Positions 49,554-61,479 of a DNA stretch of 64,000 bases are shown here, piece by piece. Source of the DNA: Phallus indusiatus. Lineage: Eukaryota; Basidiomycota; Agaricomycetes; Phallales; Phallaceae. Position numbers and translations under genes: made by a program. Numbering within the stretch: position 1 is the first letter of the stretch; each line of letters begins with the position of its first letter. The notes beneath the pieces are model-generated. The model did no database searches, was not told where the DNA came from, and saw only the letters and a program-made list of their open reading frames with translations. The DNA is taken from the NCBI GenBank assembly GCA_027605045.1, contig JAQFWX010000001.1:2046001-2110000 (forward strand), in the 5' to 3' direction.

Positions 49554-50785
49554 GGTTGTCGGGGACGTTGCAGGAGCGTGTGCTTGACCGGCGTTTGTTG
49601 GTGGGCCAGGATGTACTGTTGACGGTCCTGGTTGCGCTGCAGTCTGAGCGGGCGCCGAGCGATTAGAGAGGTCTTGCTCAAAGATGATGCCAGGTCGTTG
49701 GCCAGCTTCCATTTCTCGGTTGCTTTTAGCCAGTTCAGTGCGTGCTGCTCGCACTTCCTGCAGGTCTTCCTGCATGTCGACATACGGTTCTTGCCTACTA
49801 ACCTTCCCTTGTAACGCAGTTGTGCGTTTGTCTAATGCTTCGGAACGTTTTTCCCGTGCCAGTTGCGCTGCCTCAGCGGCCATCCTTTCCAGGTCTTTCG
49901 CTGACTCTTCCAGCTCTGCAGCTGAAGGATTACTCTTATCACGCGGTCCTTGACCCGCGTTGACTCGTCTGGTAGATTGATCTTCCAGGTAGTCACGAGT
50001 TGCCACGAACTCTGGTGGGGTACGTCGGCTGTTTCGACGTGATCTATCCAGCTCAGCTCGTCCTCTCTCTATCTCTGCGGCTGCGTCATCTGCTGCTCGC
50101 GTGGGTCTGATGGGCGTGCTGGTCGCTGCTGGTCGCTGCTGGTTGTGCAGAAGGTAGGTCCTGTAACACTGAATGTAGTGTTTCCGCGTGTACCGCGTAC
50201 TGTTGTGTGGGTTGACGTGTTATACCGGGGGTCGGTGCTGCCGATGGAGCTCTGGGCGTCGCTGGCAATGCTGGCGTGTTTGCCATTGTCTTGACCGTCG
50301 CCTGCGCGTTGTCCATTACTGGGGCCAGTATTGTCGTGCTGGTTCTATTGTCGTCTCGTGCACGACCTTTCCCTTTCACCGTTGTCCACGGTTCTTCTTC
50401 ATCGGGTATTACGGCTGCATCTAGTCGTACTAACATATCACCGACGTCTTGTCCCGGTGTATCACCTCTTACGAGGTCATGGATCATCCTTTTGCATCCT
50501 CAATCATCTTACGTGGTAGGACTACCTCGTCTTTTCCGAGGTTGGACTTATGAGATCTGGTCGATTTCACTGATTCACCTGATTCGCTCCGCGCTGGTGA
50601 AGCTTGTCTCGATCCTTGTCTCGATCCTTGTCTAGATCGATTCGCGTGGTCCGCGACTAGTGTTTCAAACAATGCTGCATCTATCACAACAGTATCACCT
50701 GCTCGTGCAGATGTGGATGGACCGCCTTCGGTAGGTGGTGGTTCGCCTACGTTCTTTTTGACTTCTTGTTGCTTTTAGGAGGCAT
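49554..50785 (-). pseudogene. Decayed retrotransposon gag
   Basis: Leftward, downstream of an LTR. The start MPPKSNKKSKRT is followed by frames separated by single-base shifts: a Ser/Arg-rich segment (SRQGSRQGSRQASPARSES), then EEEPWTTVKGKGRARDD and an Ala/Pro/Thr-rich stretch, then a charged coiled-coil-like region (AELEESAKDLERMAAEAAQL). This composition matches fungal LTR-retrotransposon Gag polyproteins. No protease, reverse transcriptase or integrase follows; the element ends at the TIR element. It is inactive. Confidence 0.55.
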
Positions 50786-50834
50786 ATCCTCTCTCACTAT
50801 AAACTAGCAAATACGATTGGCGTATTTTGGAAAT

Positions 50835-51126
50835 TGTAACGCCGTTTAGGTGTTAAAAAAGATGTAACGTTTCGTTACAGTTTACGATTAGCCCGGTTCT
50901 TACGGACTCACAACAAACAGTATAAAGCTGTATATTTGCAAGTGCAGGTAAGAAAGGCTACCGGCGCCTTTACCGTTACGCGGTATTTACTGGTGTGACG
51001 GCGCCTATGTACATTACATAATACTAGGTACTTGTGCAGACGACGATCGTCTGCATGCAATTGTATATATATACTAATATGTACTATGGGTAATAGTAGT
51101 CCGCTGGTCATAGCGGAACCGTTACA
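50835..51126. mobile_element. LTR of the gag element
   Basis: 292 bp starting TGTAACGCCG and ending CCGTTACA: TG...CA termini within a 7-bp inverted repeat, TGTAACG...CGTTACA. It lies upstream of the leftward gag start, so it is the 5' LTR. Its right edge is the exact point where B2 homology begins, showing that the element removed or displaced the 5' part of B2. No partner LTR is left. Confidence 0.65.
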
Positions 51127-51165
51127 ATCGACAAGCATTCTCAAGATTACTTACTTTTGTAACAG

Positions 51166-51784
51166 CGATATATGTTGGCCCCTTGCTTTTCTTGGCCTTG
51201 GTATGCAGAAAATTCCGGGGTCAATGGATCAAAGACTGCAGTCAACGACAAAACAATTCCTCAGTGGCAGGAACGATAATAAATCTAGATACCAGGAGGT
51301 GAAGTTGGGTCTTATTTCTTATATTATTCCCGTTATGAATTTTTCTAGATCACAAACGTCAGGTTCTCGTGAGCTTCCAGCCATCCCTCCTCACCTTCGA
51401 GATGCTTTTCCACCACCGTACGACAATACTCACAGCCTTGCTGTTGACAACCCGTCTCTTAACGATCAAACGTCCATTGTGACGCTCACGAATTCCAGCT
51501 TTGAGTCGGCACCAACGTCAGTAACGTCTTTGAATACTGACACTGGTGAATTGTTCGTAATACCTGCTACGCCTGTTATATCGACTATTCCACTCCCTCT
51601 CGTTGACAACTACAATTATCGTCTCCAGTATAACCCAATCCTTTCCAATTACGAGGACAATGCTAGCATACAGTCCCACCCCGAGTCCGCAATTGTTAGC
51701 GAAACAGAAAGCATCGAGAACGGGGGCTATAACCCGAATTTAAACATGGAACCAATTGGGAGTTTGGGATTGATATTGGGATAA
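51166..51784 (+). pseudogene. B2: 5'-truncated B-type gene
   Basis: Homologous to B1 and B3 from the middle of the intron that cuts the transmembrane helix (from 51,127) onward. Exons 51166-51298 and 51349-51784 encode the second half of the helix, the juxtamembrane segment and a complete tail with PPPY (RDAFPPPYDNT), SAPTSVTSL and STIPLPLVDN. The ectodomain, the first half of the helix and the promoter are replaced by the LTR/gag element. It could be expressed only from a foreign promoter. Confidence 0.7.
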
Positions 51785-52677
51785 TTAGCAGGAATGGAGA
51801 CAGAAACGAGGAGATGAAGAAATTGCGAATTGGGATAGCAGGGGATTGTAAGTTATGGAACCTGGCGGACGGAAACACAAACGCCATCAGAATTGAAATT
51901 ACAGTACGCGTGCTTTGCAGGGGCACAGATAACCGGTCTTTTTAAAGCTTCGTCATGAAATCTATGTATAAAAAATCAAGAGATTAAATAAAGCTGAGTT
52001 CAGTGTTTATTCTCAAACATACACAATTGCGTTTTATTGCCCGGCAATTAAGGAGAGAGGGTCTCACGGCAACGAGCGATAAAAGGATCTGACCTGCATC
52101 ACAGAAAAAAATTCGTAGATGCGGCTTGTTGATTGACGGTAACGGACTCCGGAGTGCATCCGTCCGTTGGCCATATGCTATGCTTTAAAAACAGTCCTGT
52201 CCAAAAACAAAAAAAAAGATTCTAGTCAAAAGTCTTAACGAGATATCAGGATGCGAATCAGTGATCAACTGAGCAGAACCTAAGCGAAAAACTTCAACAG
52301 ATGGCATTGGATCCAACATACCTTTCCAAAAAAAATGACGCGAATTCAAGAAACTAAGAACTATAGCCAACGATGTTGTAATTGAATGGCGAGCGAGGTC
52401 CAGGATTAGCCAGCTGCGTCAAGCCGGGTTTGAGTGTTGTACAGAGACATGGGTTGAGAGGTTGAGAGAAAACAACGACAAGATCCATGGCCCGGCCCAC
52501 AGGGATCCACTCACAGTGATCGCGTGACTGTCACTTTCCTAACTACGTTAACCCAACTCTAAACTGTATGGAATACGATTTAAACATCTAAATAAAGTAA
52601 CAATTCGCTGCCTTTCATTTTCAAGCGCCGTGAAATCTGTGCGACGGTCACGCTGGAGAATGCAGACTGCGGAGGCG
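51785..52677. other. B2 3' flank
   Basis: Same 3' block as after B1 and B3. No gene. Confidence 0.5.
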
Positions 52678-52687
52678 AACGTCGAAA

Positions 52688-53977
52688 GCATGCCATAATA
52701 ACGTCCCACGACTTTCCGTAACGGTCCCGTGACAGTCCTTAACGTCCCGCGCGAGTCTGATTTCTGCCGAAGTTGTCCTCCACCGTCCCAACTTTCAATT
52801 CCTCCTCTTCCACTTATGTGTCAGGGTACGCTACCGCGTCCCCTCATTTTTCCTCATTTATTATCATCGGTATATATTTCCCTCTACGTTATTTATATTT
52901 CCCATATATTATCTCCACCCTCCGTTTGCTCCCTCTGTCCCTATTCCACTTTCTCTACTTGCGCGCGTCGCGCGCTCGTACCCGGCGTGACGCCTACGGC
53001 GTCACGTCGCTTATGTTCGGTTTGGGCGCCTGGCACTTAGCTGTGTCAGGGCCGCACGCCGCGCTATCGTTTTTCATGTATATAGTCGCTGTCCCTAGAG
53101 TGAGGGTCCCTAAGCTTGTTCTCTTAGGATCCCCTCCCTCTAGGTGAGTAGTTAGTTCTCCCCCAATATATTTACCTTAGGATCCCCTCCCTCTAGTGTG
53201 AGCTGAGTAGCCCTAACATTATGCAATTTTTAAGGTCTCAAGATCAAAAAGTTTGTATTTATTAGTCTACGTAAAATAAAATTATTTCCAAGCCATAATA
53301 ATAAAAAATGACCGAATGGTGACCTTAAAACATCGATGACGCGTCTCAGTTTTTCAGCGTCTATTAATAGGGACTTGACGAATTTCAGCAAGCTTCGGCC
53401 TGTTTTGGCAAACTCGCTTCAAGTTCAAAACAGGCGCTCACAGCAAGACTCTAACCGAGAAGGCCGCTCATCTGGATTTCACTTGGAACCTACATATTTA
53501 TGTGCATTGGCACCTATTAGCACTGTTTCTCATATGCAACTTTGTTTATTTATCTTATGAAGAGAGTAATTATGATAAGAATATGGGAGCCATGAGTACT
53601 TTTTGTTGTGAAATGACTCAAATGAGCAAGAAATAAATGATAATTTGAATTTATATTATATACATGAGAAAATGTGCGATTGAATCTTTCTGAATAATTT
53701 CCAAAACTCTCCTCATTTATAGCTACTCAATCATCAAAAATTTACCCAAATCTATCAAGCAAATGTTGAGATATTCAAAGTTGGGACGGAAATGGTTGGA
53801 TGCATGTGACGAATATTGTTCAGGGAAGTGACGGGAATGGTTCGGGGCATTGAGACCGTAATACTTAAATTCAGGGACGGACGAGGCTCAAGGGCGGGAC
53901 CGTTACGACTGTCACAGGACCGTTACGGACAGTCGCGGGACCGTTACGGAAAGTCGTGGGACACTATTATAATTTGC
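52688..53977. mobile_element. Mutator-like non-autonomous element, 10-bp TSD
   Basis: 1,290 bp flanked by a perfect 10-bp duplication AACGTCGAAA (52678-52687 and 53978-53987), absent at the corresponding place in copy 1. The ends are GCA...TGC with long inverted repeats of about 50-60 bp sharing GTCCCACGACTTTCCGTAAC; inner copies of GTAACGGTCC repeat the motif near the right end. The duplication length and long TIRs are typical of Mutator-like elements. A 22-bp sequence (CCTTAGGATCCCCTCCCTCT...) is present twice inside (about 53,125 and 53,175). No transposase is present. Confidence 0.75.
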
Positions 53978-54654
53978 AACGTCGAAAAGCGGTGACGCTA
54001 GCTTTGCGTCCGCCGTCAATGCGGTGTTGTAGTTTGTGTGAAGATCTTGTCTGGCTTCTAATGAAGGATCCCCTCACTGCAATGCAACGGCACTTGACCG
54101 TTTCAGGAAAATCTACTGTCTTTTTTTTCGTTTAAACACGTCTTTGTTGTCATCTAACCTCAATTTTATAGACTGTCTAGATCGCGAATGAATTGAAGCG
54201 AACGCGTCGTCGCTGGAACCAAGCAATATCTTCGATGATGTTCAGCCCGATTTTTTGAATTCACCCGCTGTGGTCTTGTGTGCGAAACACATACGCGGCT
54301 CCCAATTTTCTGACGGAAAATCAAACAAGGTTCTGTTTTTTTTTCCATTGTCTCTTGTGAGGCACGTTTTCTGCCAGGTAGTGCTATGGGACCCCATGGG
54401 CCGATGCATGCCCATGTGCTTTATTTAGGCTTGTAGGAGTATGTAGGTCTTGACTGATCTGACCAGAATGCTTATTTAACTACGTTTTAGAGTTTGATGA
54501 TCTCCCAACTTCTGAATTTGAAAGCAAAGTTCGATTTAAACTCAAACGACACTCGTTGTGAAGAAATTTCCAATTGGATCGCGATCTATTAGCGTAATGA
54601 AGATACGAATAACTCGAGCCGTAAACGGGATCGATCACAAGCCATCGACATCGG

Positions 54655-55006
54655 ATGACTCAGAACGTTTATTTCACAACTGAGTACGTCATCCAACCCC
54701 GCCATAAACGACGCCACCCGTACTCTTCCCGCCACCCGTTACATAGTGATATTCATCGGTGTAGTTACCCTTCTATGCATGGGTATGCGGGGTAGAGCAA
54801 GACCCAATGGGGATATTACAGTCCTCTTCCATGTCACCGTGACTATCATTGTCGCGAACCCTCCCCAGCCTTCATTTTCCGTTCTATTAGACTCGTGGTC
54901 AAAACTACATTCACTATCATCTCAAAACGACATTCAACCACAAGAGCAGCCCAAACCCCCTTTATTCCGAAGGCCAGAGAGAGATTTCCGTGTCTTCCAC
55001 TGTTAA
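54655..55006 (+). pseudogene. D3: decayed copy of D1
   Basis: An 11-base deletion near the start (compare GTTTATATAACTGCTATTTC in D1) shifts the frame. Exon 2 and both introns are missing, so the ectodomain remnant abuts the second half of the helix (IFIGVVTLLCMGMRGRAR). The tail is short and unlike that of D1. Confidence 0.6.
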
Positions 55007-56298
55007 CTAATATACTGCTCCCCTGTAGAAATCTCCTGGCTTCTCTGCATGGCGCCCTGATTACAGCATATACCCGTATTCGTCTTCCAAATCAAATGTT
55101 GTAATATCTTCTCACAAATCTAGTAGTTCCATCTTCGAATACTCTATCAAATAATTTTCAATTCCCTATCATACTATATTACAAATACTCATCAGCATTT
55201 GGCAAAAGACCGTGTTTCTAATTGATTTAATATTATAGATATGATATTATTTTCTGCATATTCTCGATATTGATATTGCAGACAGCTAAGCGTTTTGATT
55301 CACTAAGTAAGCTATTTACGCTCATCATGAATTTGAGTGATGCATAAACAGCTATGTAAATTTCTTTTTCAAAGAAATGATCAGGTACCTTTCCAGCCCT
55401 GCCGAAAGATGTTCCTTTCTCAATACTGATTCCGAGTATGTGACTAAATAACTCGAACGCCAAATATGTACTGGTGTTATTGTACGCGTATATTCATGAT
55501 TCTTTTAATTGACAGTGTGTTCCTGAGTGGGTTGAATATAATTAAATTAGGGTGTGTTAAGTGGGAAAAAAAGTACGCCACCTTACTCATTTTAGTCTGG
55601 GAATGCTCTCGTTGAAATCAATCACATCATCATGTGAACGACGCCAACTCCCAGTGTTAATTGAAGGGCGGACAACTTCGATATCAGTGCCAACGCCCGT
55701 GTTAGACGGTGGCACAAAGTCAGATGTATATTTTCCTAACATTCCAATACCGGATTCCTCGCAGGAATCGTCCTTTGGAGTTGTTATATTTTCTATTCAG
55801 TCTACATCAATCAATCTACGAAAATTGGCATAGCTTTCTTTCGGGAAATCAGCTCCCGTACTCGCCGAAGCATCATTGCGAACTTGACACTATTTACCAG
55901 TAGAATAATATGAAAATATATTAATTGTACTGTCTAGATCCGTAGCTCGCAAGCTAAGCGCAGCGCTCGCATTCCATTGCCATTAGCAACATCCGGATTT
56001 TAGTCCGATCCCAGATCTAATTGACTGATAGCAGTGGGAATACAGGTATCAGTCCAGTGAAGGCCAACAAGGTGCAATGTTCACGAGATGAAAGCCATAA
56101 AAGCCCGTCATCCCAACTCAATTCCTCAAATTTTTTTTTCATCCCCCATTTACAGCATTACAACTATCGCCTACCGATTCTCATAGTCTTTCGTCAACTG
56201 TTTGACACCAGTGGCACATCTCCTCTATCGAACTCATCGGCACCGGTGCGTCGGTGCCGTCAGTCCAAGCAATCTTCCCAGCTTGATCTATTACAGAA

Positions 56299-57492
56299 AT
56301 GTATATGAACTCAAGTCCGGTCACCCTGAATGTTAGCCACACTGGCAGGGATGTAAATCACTTCTACGGTTCCGAGGTAGGAGCGTCTAATAGCACCACA
56401 GCCTCTGGGCCGTACCCTACAAAAATAAGAGCAAGTATTGTCCCTTGTATCTCTCGAACCTCGACCTTCCCTCTCTTTTTTTGGGGCTCACAACGTCAAT
56501 TACTAGACAATCTCGACTTCAAACGGCCCGATGTTTACGTGTAATAGTGTTTGCGTCAGTTTAATTGTTGTATTTGGTTTAAGTAAGTGTCTCAATAATT
56601 CAGCAAGAACGCTCTTCACCAACTAGGGATCTCGATTCGTATATTCAACAGTATTAGCCTGCATATCCGTCGGCCTTTTCCTTGCTCTAGGCTTCGGATG
56701 CAGGAGAAAAATAAGTAAATGGGGTTGGGGCAGGCTTAGACGGCTGACACGCACCAATGCCTCAGTGACAGCAAGCGAGGGAATTAATCTTGACATAAGG
56801 TCTATTCAATTATTCTCAGCTTGCTTCTTTAGAACTGTCCTAGACCACGACCACTACAATCGGCGAACACAATAACGTTTAATGAACTATCGCCTGTTCC
56901 TCCATATCTCGAAAGCACCCTACCACCATACTCCCCGTACTCAATTTCTCATACTCAAAACATTCCTGCAGACGACATCGGTCCCGTTGTCGATTCTCAA
57001 ACGGACGATCGAATATCCAGTATATCATTAACATATACCAACTTCTCTGCACGAACCTCAGTAACATCTGTATATTCATCCCATACCGGGAATTCAGAAA
57101 TACCTATCCCTCCTACGCTTCTGATTCCGACTGTTCCACTTCCTCCTGACGAACCTGAAAGCCCAATCGATGACGTTGTACAGCCTAATTTCCTTTTCCA
57201 ACAAAATTCAAATGACGCCAGATCTGAATTAGATGAACAATCAACACGTTCGCTTCGCTCAAACCGTTCCATTGATGACAACCCGTTCGGGGTCGGAAGC
57301 ACGGGTGCAAATGTTAGTCCTGATTTAGATATGGAATCGGCCCAGCCAACAGGAAGCCTGGGGTTGATTTTTTTCAAATCGCCCGCTTCGTGTGATGTGC
57401 GACACAGTGCGGACCTTGGCTTGAATTTCGATTTCGAAGAGAAGTCGAATTCTTTGGCCCCCCATGCGGAAGGCGATCCTGTTGTTACATGA
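56299..57492 (+). pseudogene. A3: A-type gene with disrupted ectodomain
   Basis: Starts MYMNSSPVTLNVSHTG. In the helix frame the ectodomain has a TAG where A1 has CAG (NYQ), and small indels precede it. The second half of the helix (from 56652) and the tail exon (56843-57492) are open: PPYLESTLPPYSPYS keeps one LPPY, followed by RTSVTSVYS, IPTVPLPPDEPE and GSLGLIFFKSPASCD. The last codons are frameshifted relative to A1 and A2 and end early (57490-57492). Probably a recent pseudogene. Confidence 0.6.
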
Positions 57493-60400
57493 ACCTGCAT
57501 CGGATATTTAGGAACATGTATCAAATGCGTGGGAAGTTCTGACTGAAGTCAGAATCTTTCTCTTGTAACATACCTTAATTTGTGGATGCACCACATGGGA
57601 CAGACTAGCAACTTATTATTACCATAAAACTTTGTATTGGAAAATCAAATAGTCATCGCCTTAAAAGAACCCATCTTTAACACCGACACAAGAAAAAGGG
57701 TGGCATGACGTGGATTCGGAGTCCGGTTGCCAGTGTGCAAGCCATCACCTCGATCAACGCGCACATGTACAGGAAAATTCTTGAACATAATCAGCCTTTT
57801 CGGTTAGGTGATTGAGGAATAAATGGCTTAAGTAAAGATACTTGCTGATAGTACTCATTCAGATCAGTTTCATCGCTAACTTCCGAGCTGAGACAATCGC
57901 TCGACTCGGAAACAACTCGGTTCCATTGAAAGGGGTGAATGAAGAGTAACGCTGATTGTTCTAATAAATACATTATGATTGAGAGGTGCTGTTAATTTAG
58001 AAATAAATTAACAACTAACATAAACAAAGGTCATTGCGATAGCTATCATTGCACACGCATGCGCAAACAATGAAATTTGTACCACGAATAAGGTTTTCCG
58101 TTCGCATCTCTAACTCCCGTCGGCATCATCCTTCGAATAAACAGTAGTTTATTAAACCGCTTTGACGTTGAACGGAAAATAGCTGTAGCGTCAATGTAAT
58201 GTTGCCGCGGGAATTTGAACAGTCACAATTCGAACTCGATTCGGGCTGTCTGATACTGATGTGACAATTGGAACGGGACTTGCGCCAAGGAAAATTGTTA
58301 ATTTGATGTGTTCCGGTCCATCTGAACTAGTAAAGTCAGTCAAAACTTCAGTTGACCGATGTAGAGCGGGGAGCTCACGAGAGTTGGCGCCCATTTCCAA
58401 ACTTAGCAATTGTCAACAGCAGCTTTAAAACAACGGTAGGTAGGCTATATTGACAGATGCGCCACGACGGCTACATGATACGCACATGGTGTGATGATGG
58501 GCCTGATTTAATTTCGCGTATGACCCATAAAACCGGGGTTATGTAGGAACAGGCTTGTAGGGCAATGATTCATCCTCCTTCATATTATATAAAATCAGTT
58601 GTATAACAGTTTCGCGAATGTCGTTGCTGCCTTCGTGTCCAAATCGGGGTGTAACAGCCCATATTAAGGGTTGCTTCAAGGCATGTCAGAAAACGGAAGT
58701 TTCTTCAAGCTTCAATGACTTATAAATTAAATAACCTTTTCCTGTTTCGTCCTCGCTAATTAATCTCCACATTTAGTAGCGTGCAGAGAGACTGATAATA
58801 AACATTTCAACGACGGGAGTGCAGAATAATGCAAAAAAAACAGCGTTTGATATCCACGATAGACATTCTATTGGACAAGCTGTACTGAAATCTGATGTAA
58901 CAAGACCCTGCGGGCCCCTTCGATGCCCGGATTATCTGAATGCCATTTTTTCAGAATTACACATGACTGAGCTCGATATTGATCACATACCCGATATCAT
59001 AGAGACTACAATAATCTACATTCAATGTGCATGAAAAGCTCCAAAAGCCCGAGTACGACACCCATTATAGCAGGAACACATCGGAATCAGTCAGGCTTGA
59101 CGTGGACGATCTTCCTATGCAACTGAGCATTCAGAGAGTTTCACGAATCTGGATATACTATACCCACCTCCATGATGGTCTGTTCTTCGTATTCCAATCA
59201 AGATAGCTTCGACGCTCGGAAAAGCAGTGTTGTACGCCCGTAGCGCGTCTTTCATACCAGTTTCGCCGCTTTGATGGAATAAAGTGAGGTTGTACGTCTT
59301 TTCCGAATATGATGAATAATTCGAGTTTAGGAAATGGAGATGGCAGGAATATGTAGAGCGCTGGTATAATACGTCTGTTTCTGTGTTTGAACTATTATTG
59401 GTCACTCTCGAGCAATGAGTGTGCCCGGCGGCAGTTGTATAAAGCTGCCGCGTAGAGATGAAGCGAGACAGGGTCTGTTTTGATTGTGAAAGTGAAGTTA
59501 TGAGTGTATTATTGAGTATTTTGGGAAAGACTGGGAATCGTACAATCTTTGCCGCCATTGCCAAATCTCAGGGATATTTTCTCTTCTCTGGTACGAAGTG
59601 TGAGATAGACTAATTCAAATGCCATGATAATGTAACTTGCCCATATTTCTTCAAAGCGGAATAAATTGCATCCAATTTCCCCTCAATCTACAACCTAGAT
59701 TGTTATCTTGTTGTTGAGCACCGCTAGATGCAGCTACGACAATTGCCATTTCAGCGTTTTGTTAGACAACGGAACTTTCTTCGACCCAACGACTTTTGTC
59801 CTGGCTCAAGTAGAACCGGTGGTCTCTTTTCTCCGTAGCTGGCCGTTGTAATACTTGGACAACGCGAGGGAAGAATGATGCGAAACAAGAGCCGGCGTTT
59901 TGACAATCCAATGCATAATAGACTAGAACCGCGACGGGCAAGACTGCACCTGATTATCGAAGGAGTTGTGCTGAAATCCGGGCTCTTTCGATGCTTGGCT
60001 GATTTTGAGCACCATCTTTCTTAATTACACTGCACGAGCGGTCAAAGCTCTTTCTAGGAAGAACGGCGATGATGATTGAATGTCGAAAATTCTGAACGGC
60101 TATGAGGAAACTGATGACGACAGAAAGCTAACGCAGTCAGTCGCGAGCGCGATAAAGGAAATGATGATGAGATCGGTTATGATGATGATGTCCTCATACC
60201 CAAACACAGCCTTTCCTGAGAGACCGAGCCTTCTTCGGTAAGGACTGGGATAATTTGAAACTCCGTTAATTGTACATGTTTATGTTTTACTTCGCCTGCG
60301 ATTCTAAAAATACACATGATACGGATGGATGGATGGATTTCGGAAATCCCCGAAAGGGTCAACAGTTGGTCATCCATGAACCTCTGAACTGGACAGAGGT

Positions 60401-60580
60401 TCTACCACCCATTTTTCAATTTTCCGCGCTTCAGTTGCAGATTCAGCGCCCTGCTTTCACCTAGTACACTTTCTGCCGTTGACAACGAGAAAAACCTATA
60501 CATGTCACCTATATCTAGCAACGGAGGTAGGTGATGTCTACCAGGAGGCATTAAAGCTAAAATACCGCCAGGGATATTCA
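57493..60580. other. Copy 3 spacer between A3 and B3
   Basis: About 3.1 kb. It contains a diverged copy of the leftward SSEVSDETDLNEYY block (57791-57973) and a leftward open frame at 59115-59564 whose relative in copy 1 is in a different frame. No supported gene. A GGAT tetranucleotide run lies near 60,322. Confidence 0.4.
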
Positions 60581-61479
60581 ATGCGTCCGAGTTTGTTGGA
60601 ACGACAACAACAGCCTTTTATGGCAATTTTTCTAGCATCTCAGCTTCTGCCACCCCGACTTTGGTCAACGCCAGTACAGCTAACCCCCCTTACGCTCCTC
60701 CCGTCGCGGTTCTCGCTCGCGCTGTCATTTCTCAGACGACTGTGGCACCGGGCGGTCCAGTTCTGGCATGCGATGATGTATGCGTAGGTGGAATCGTCTT
60801 TGCTGTAATAAGTGAGGGAGTTTCTTCATCAAAAAGCATTCTCGAGATTACTTACTTCTGTAACAGCGATATGCATTGGCCCCTTGCTTTTCTTGGGTTG
60901 GAAATGCAGAAGGTTCCGGGGCCGATGGATCAAAGACCGCAGTCAACGACGAAACATTTCATCAGTGACGGTAACGACAATAAATCTAGATACCAGGTGA
61001 AATTGGGTCTTATTTCTTATATTAATCCTGTTATGAATTTTTCTAGATCACAAACGTCAATTTCTTGTGAGCTCCCAGTCATCCCTCCTCACCTTGGAGA
61101 CGTTTTTCCACCACCGTACTACATAACTCGCAACCTTCCTGTTGACAACCCGTCTTTTGACGATCAGACGTCCATTGTGACGCTCACAAATTCCAGCTTT
61201 GAGTCGGCACCAACGTCAGTAACGTCTTTGAATACTGACACCGGTGAATTATTCATACCTGCTACGCCCGTTATGTCGACTATTCCGCTCCCTCCTGTTG
61301 ACGATCACAATTATCTTCTTCAGTATAACTCAATCCCTTCCAATTATGAGGATAATGCCAGCATACAGTCCCGCCTTGAGTCCGCGATTGTTCACGAACC
61401 AGAGAGTATCGAGAACGAGGACTATAACACAAACTTAAGTATGGAAGCAGTTGGAAGTTTGGGATTGATATTGGGATAA
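60581..61479 (+). CDS. B3: single-pass membrane protein with PPPY tail
   Basis: Intact member. Exons 60581-60673, 60736-60811, 60867-60996 and 61047-61479 give 243 aa, with the same four-exon structure and intron phases as B1. The ectodomain ends PTTVAPGGPVLACDDVCV; the helix runs GGIVFAVI, then TICIGPLLFLGW; FRGRW follows. The tail begins SQTSISCELPVIPPHLGDVF, then PPPY (121-124), SAPTSVTSL, IPATPVMSTIPLPPVDDH and a final GSLGLILG. The B1 upstream start codon is ACG here, so the ATG at 60581, conserved in both, was chosen. Differences from B1 concentrate before the helix. Confidence 0.62.

Larger units (their letters stand above)
40880..54170. repeat. Segmental duplication, copy 2 (transposon-laden)
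   Basis: Second copy of the D-A-B segment. Alignment by eye with copies 1 and 3 shows several insertions, described separately: 44136-44531, about 44.76-47.87 kb, 49.26-51.13 kb and 52688-53977. The C gene is absent here. Confidence 0.75.

Noticed and set aside
52729..53147. Two overlapping plus-strand open frames
   Set aside because: They sit inside the Mutator-like element and have low-complexity, domain-less translations; no transposase signature.
59115..59564. 149-aa leftward open frame in copy 3
   Set aside because: The homologous DNA in copy 1 is read in a different frame with stops, so conservation is at DNA rather than protein level.
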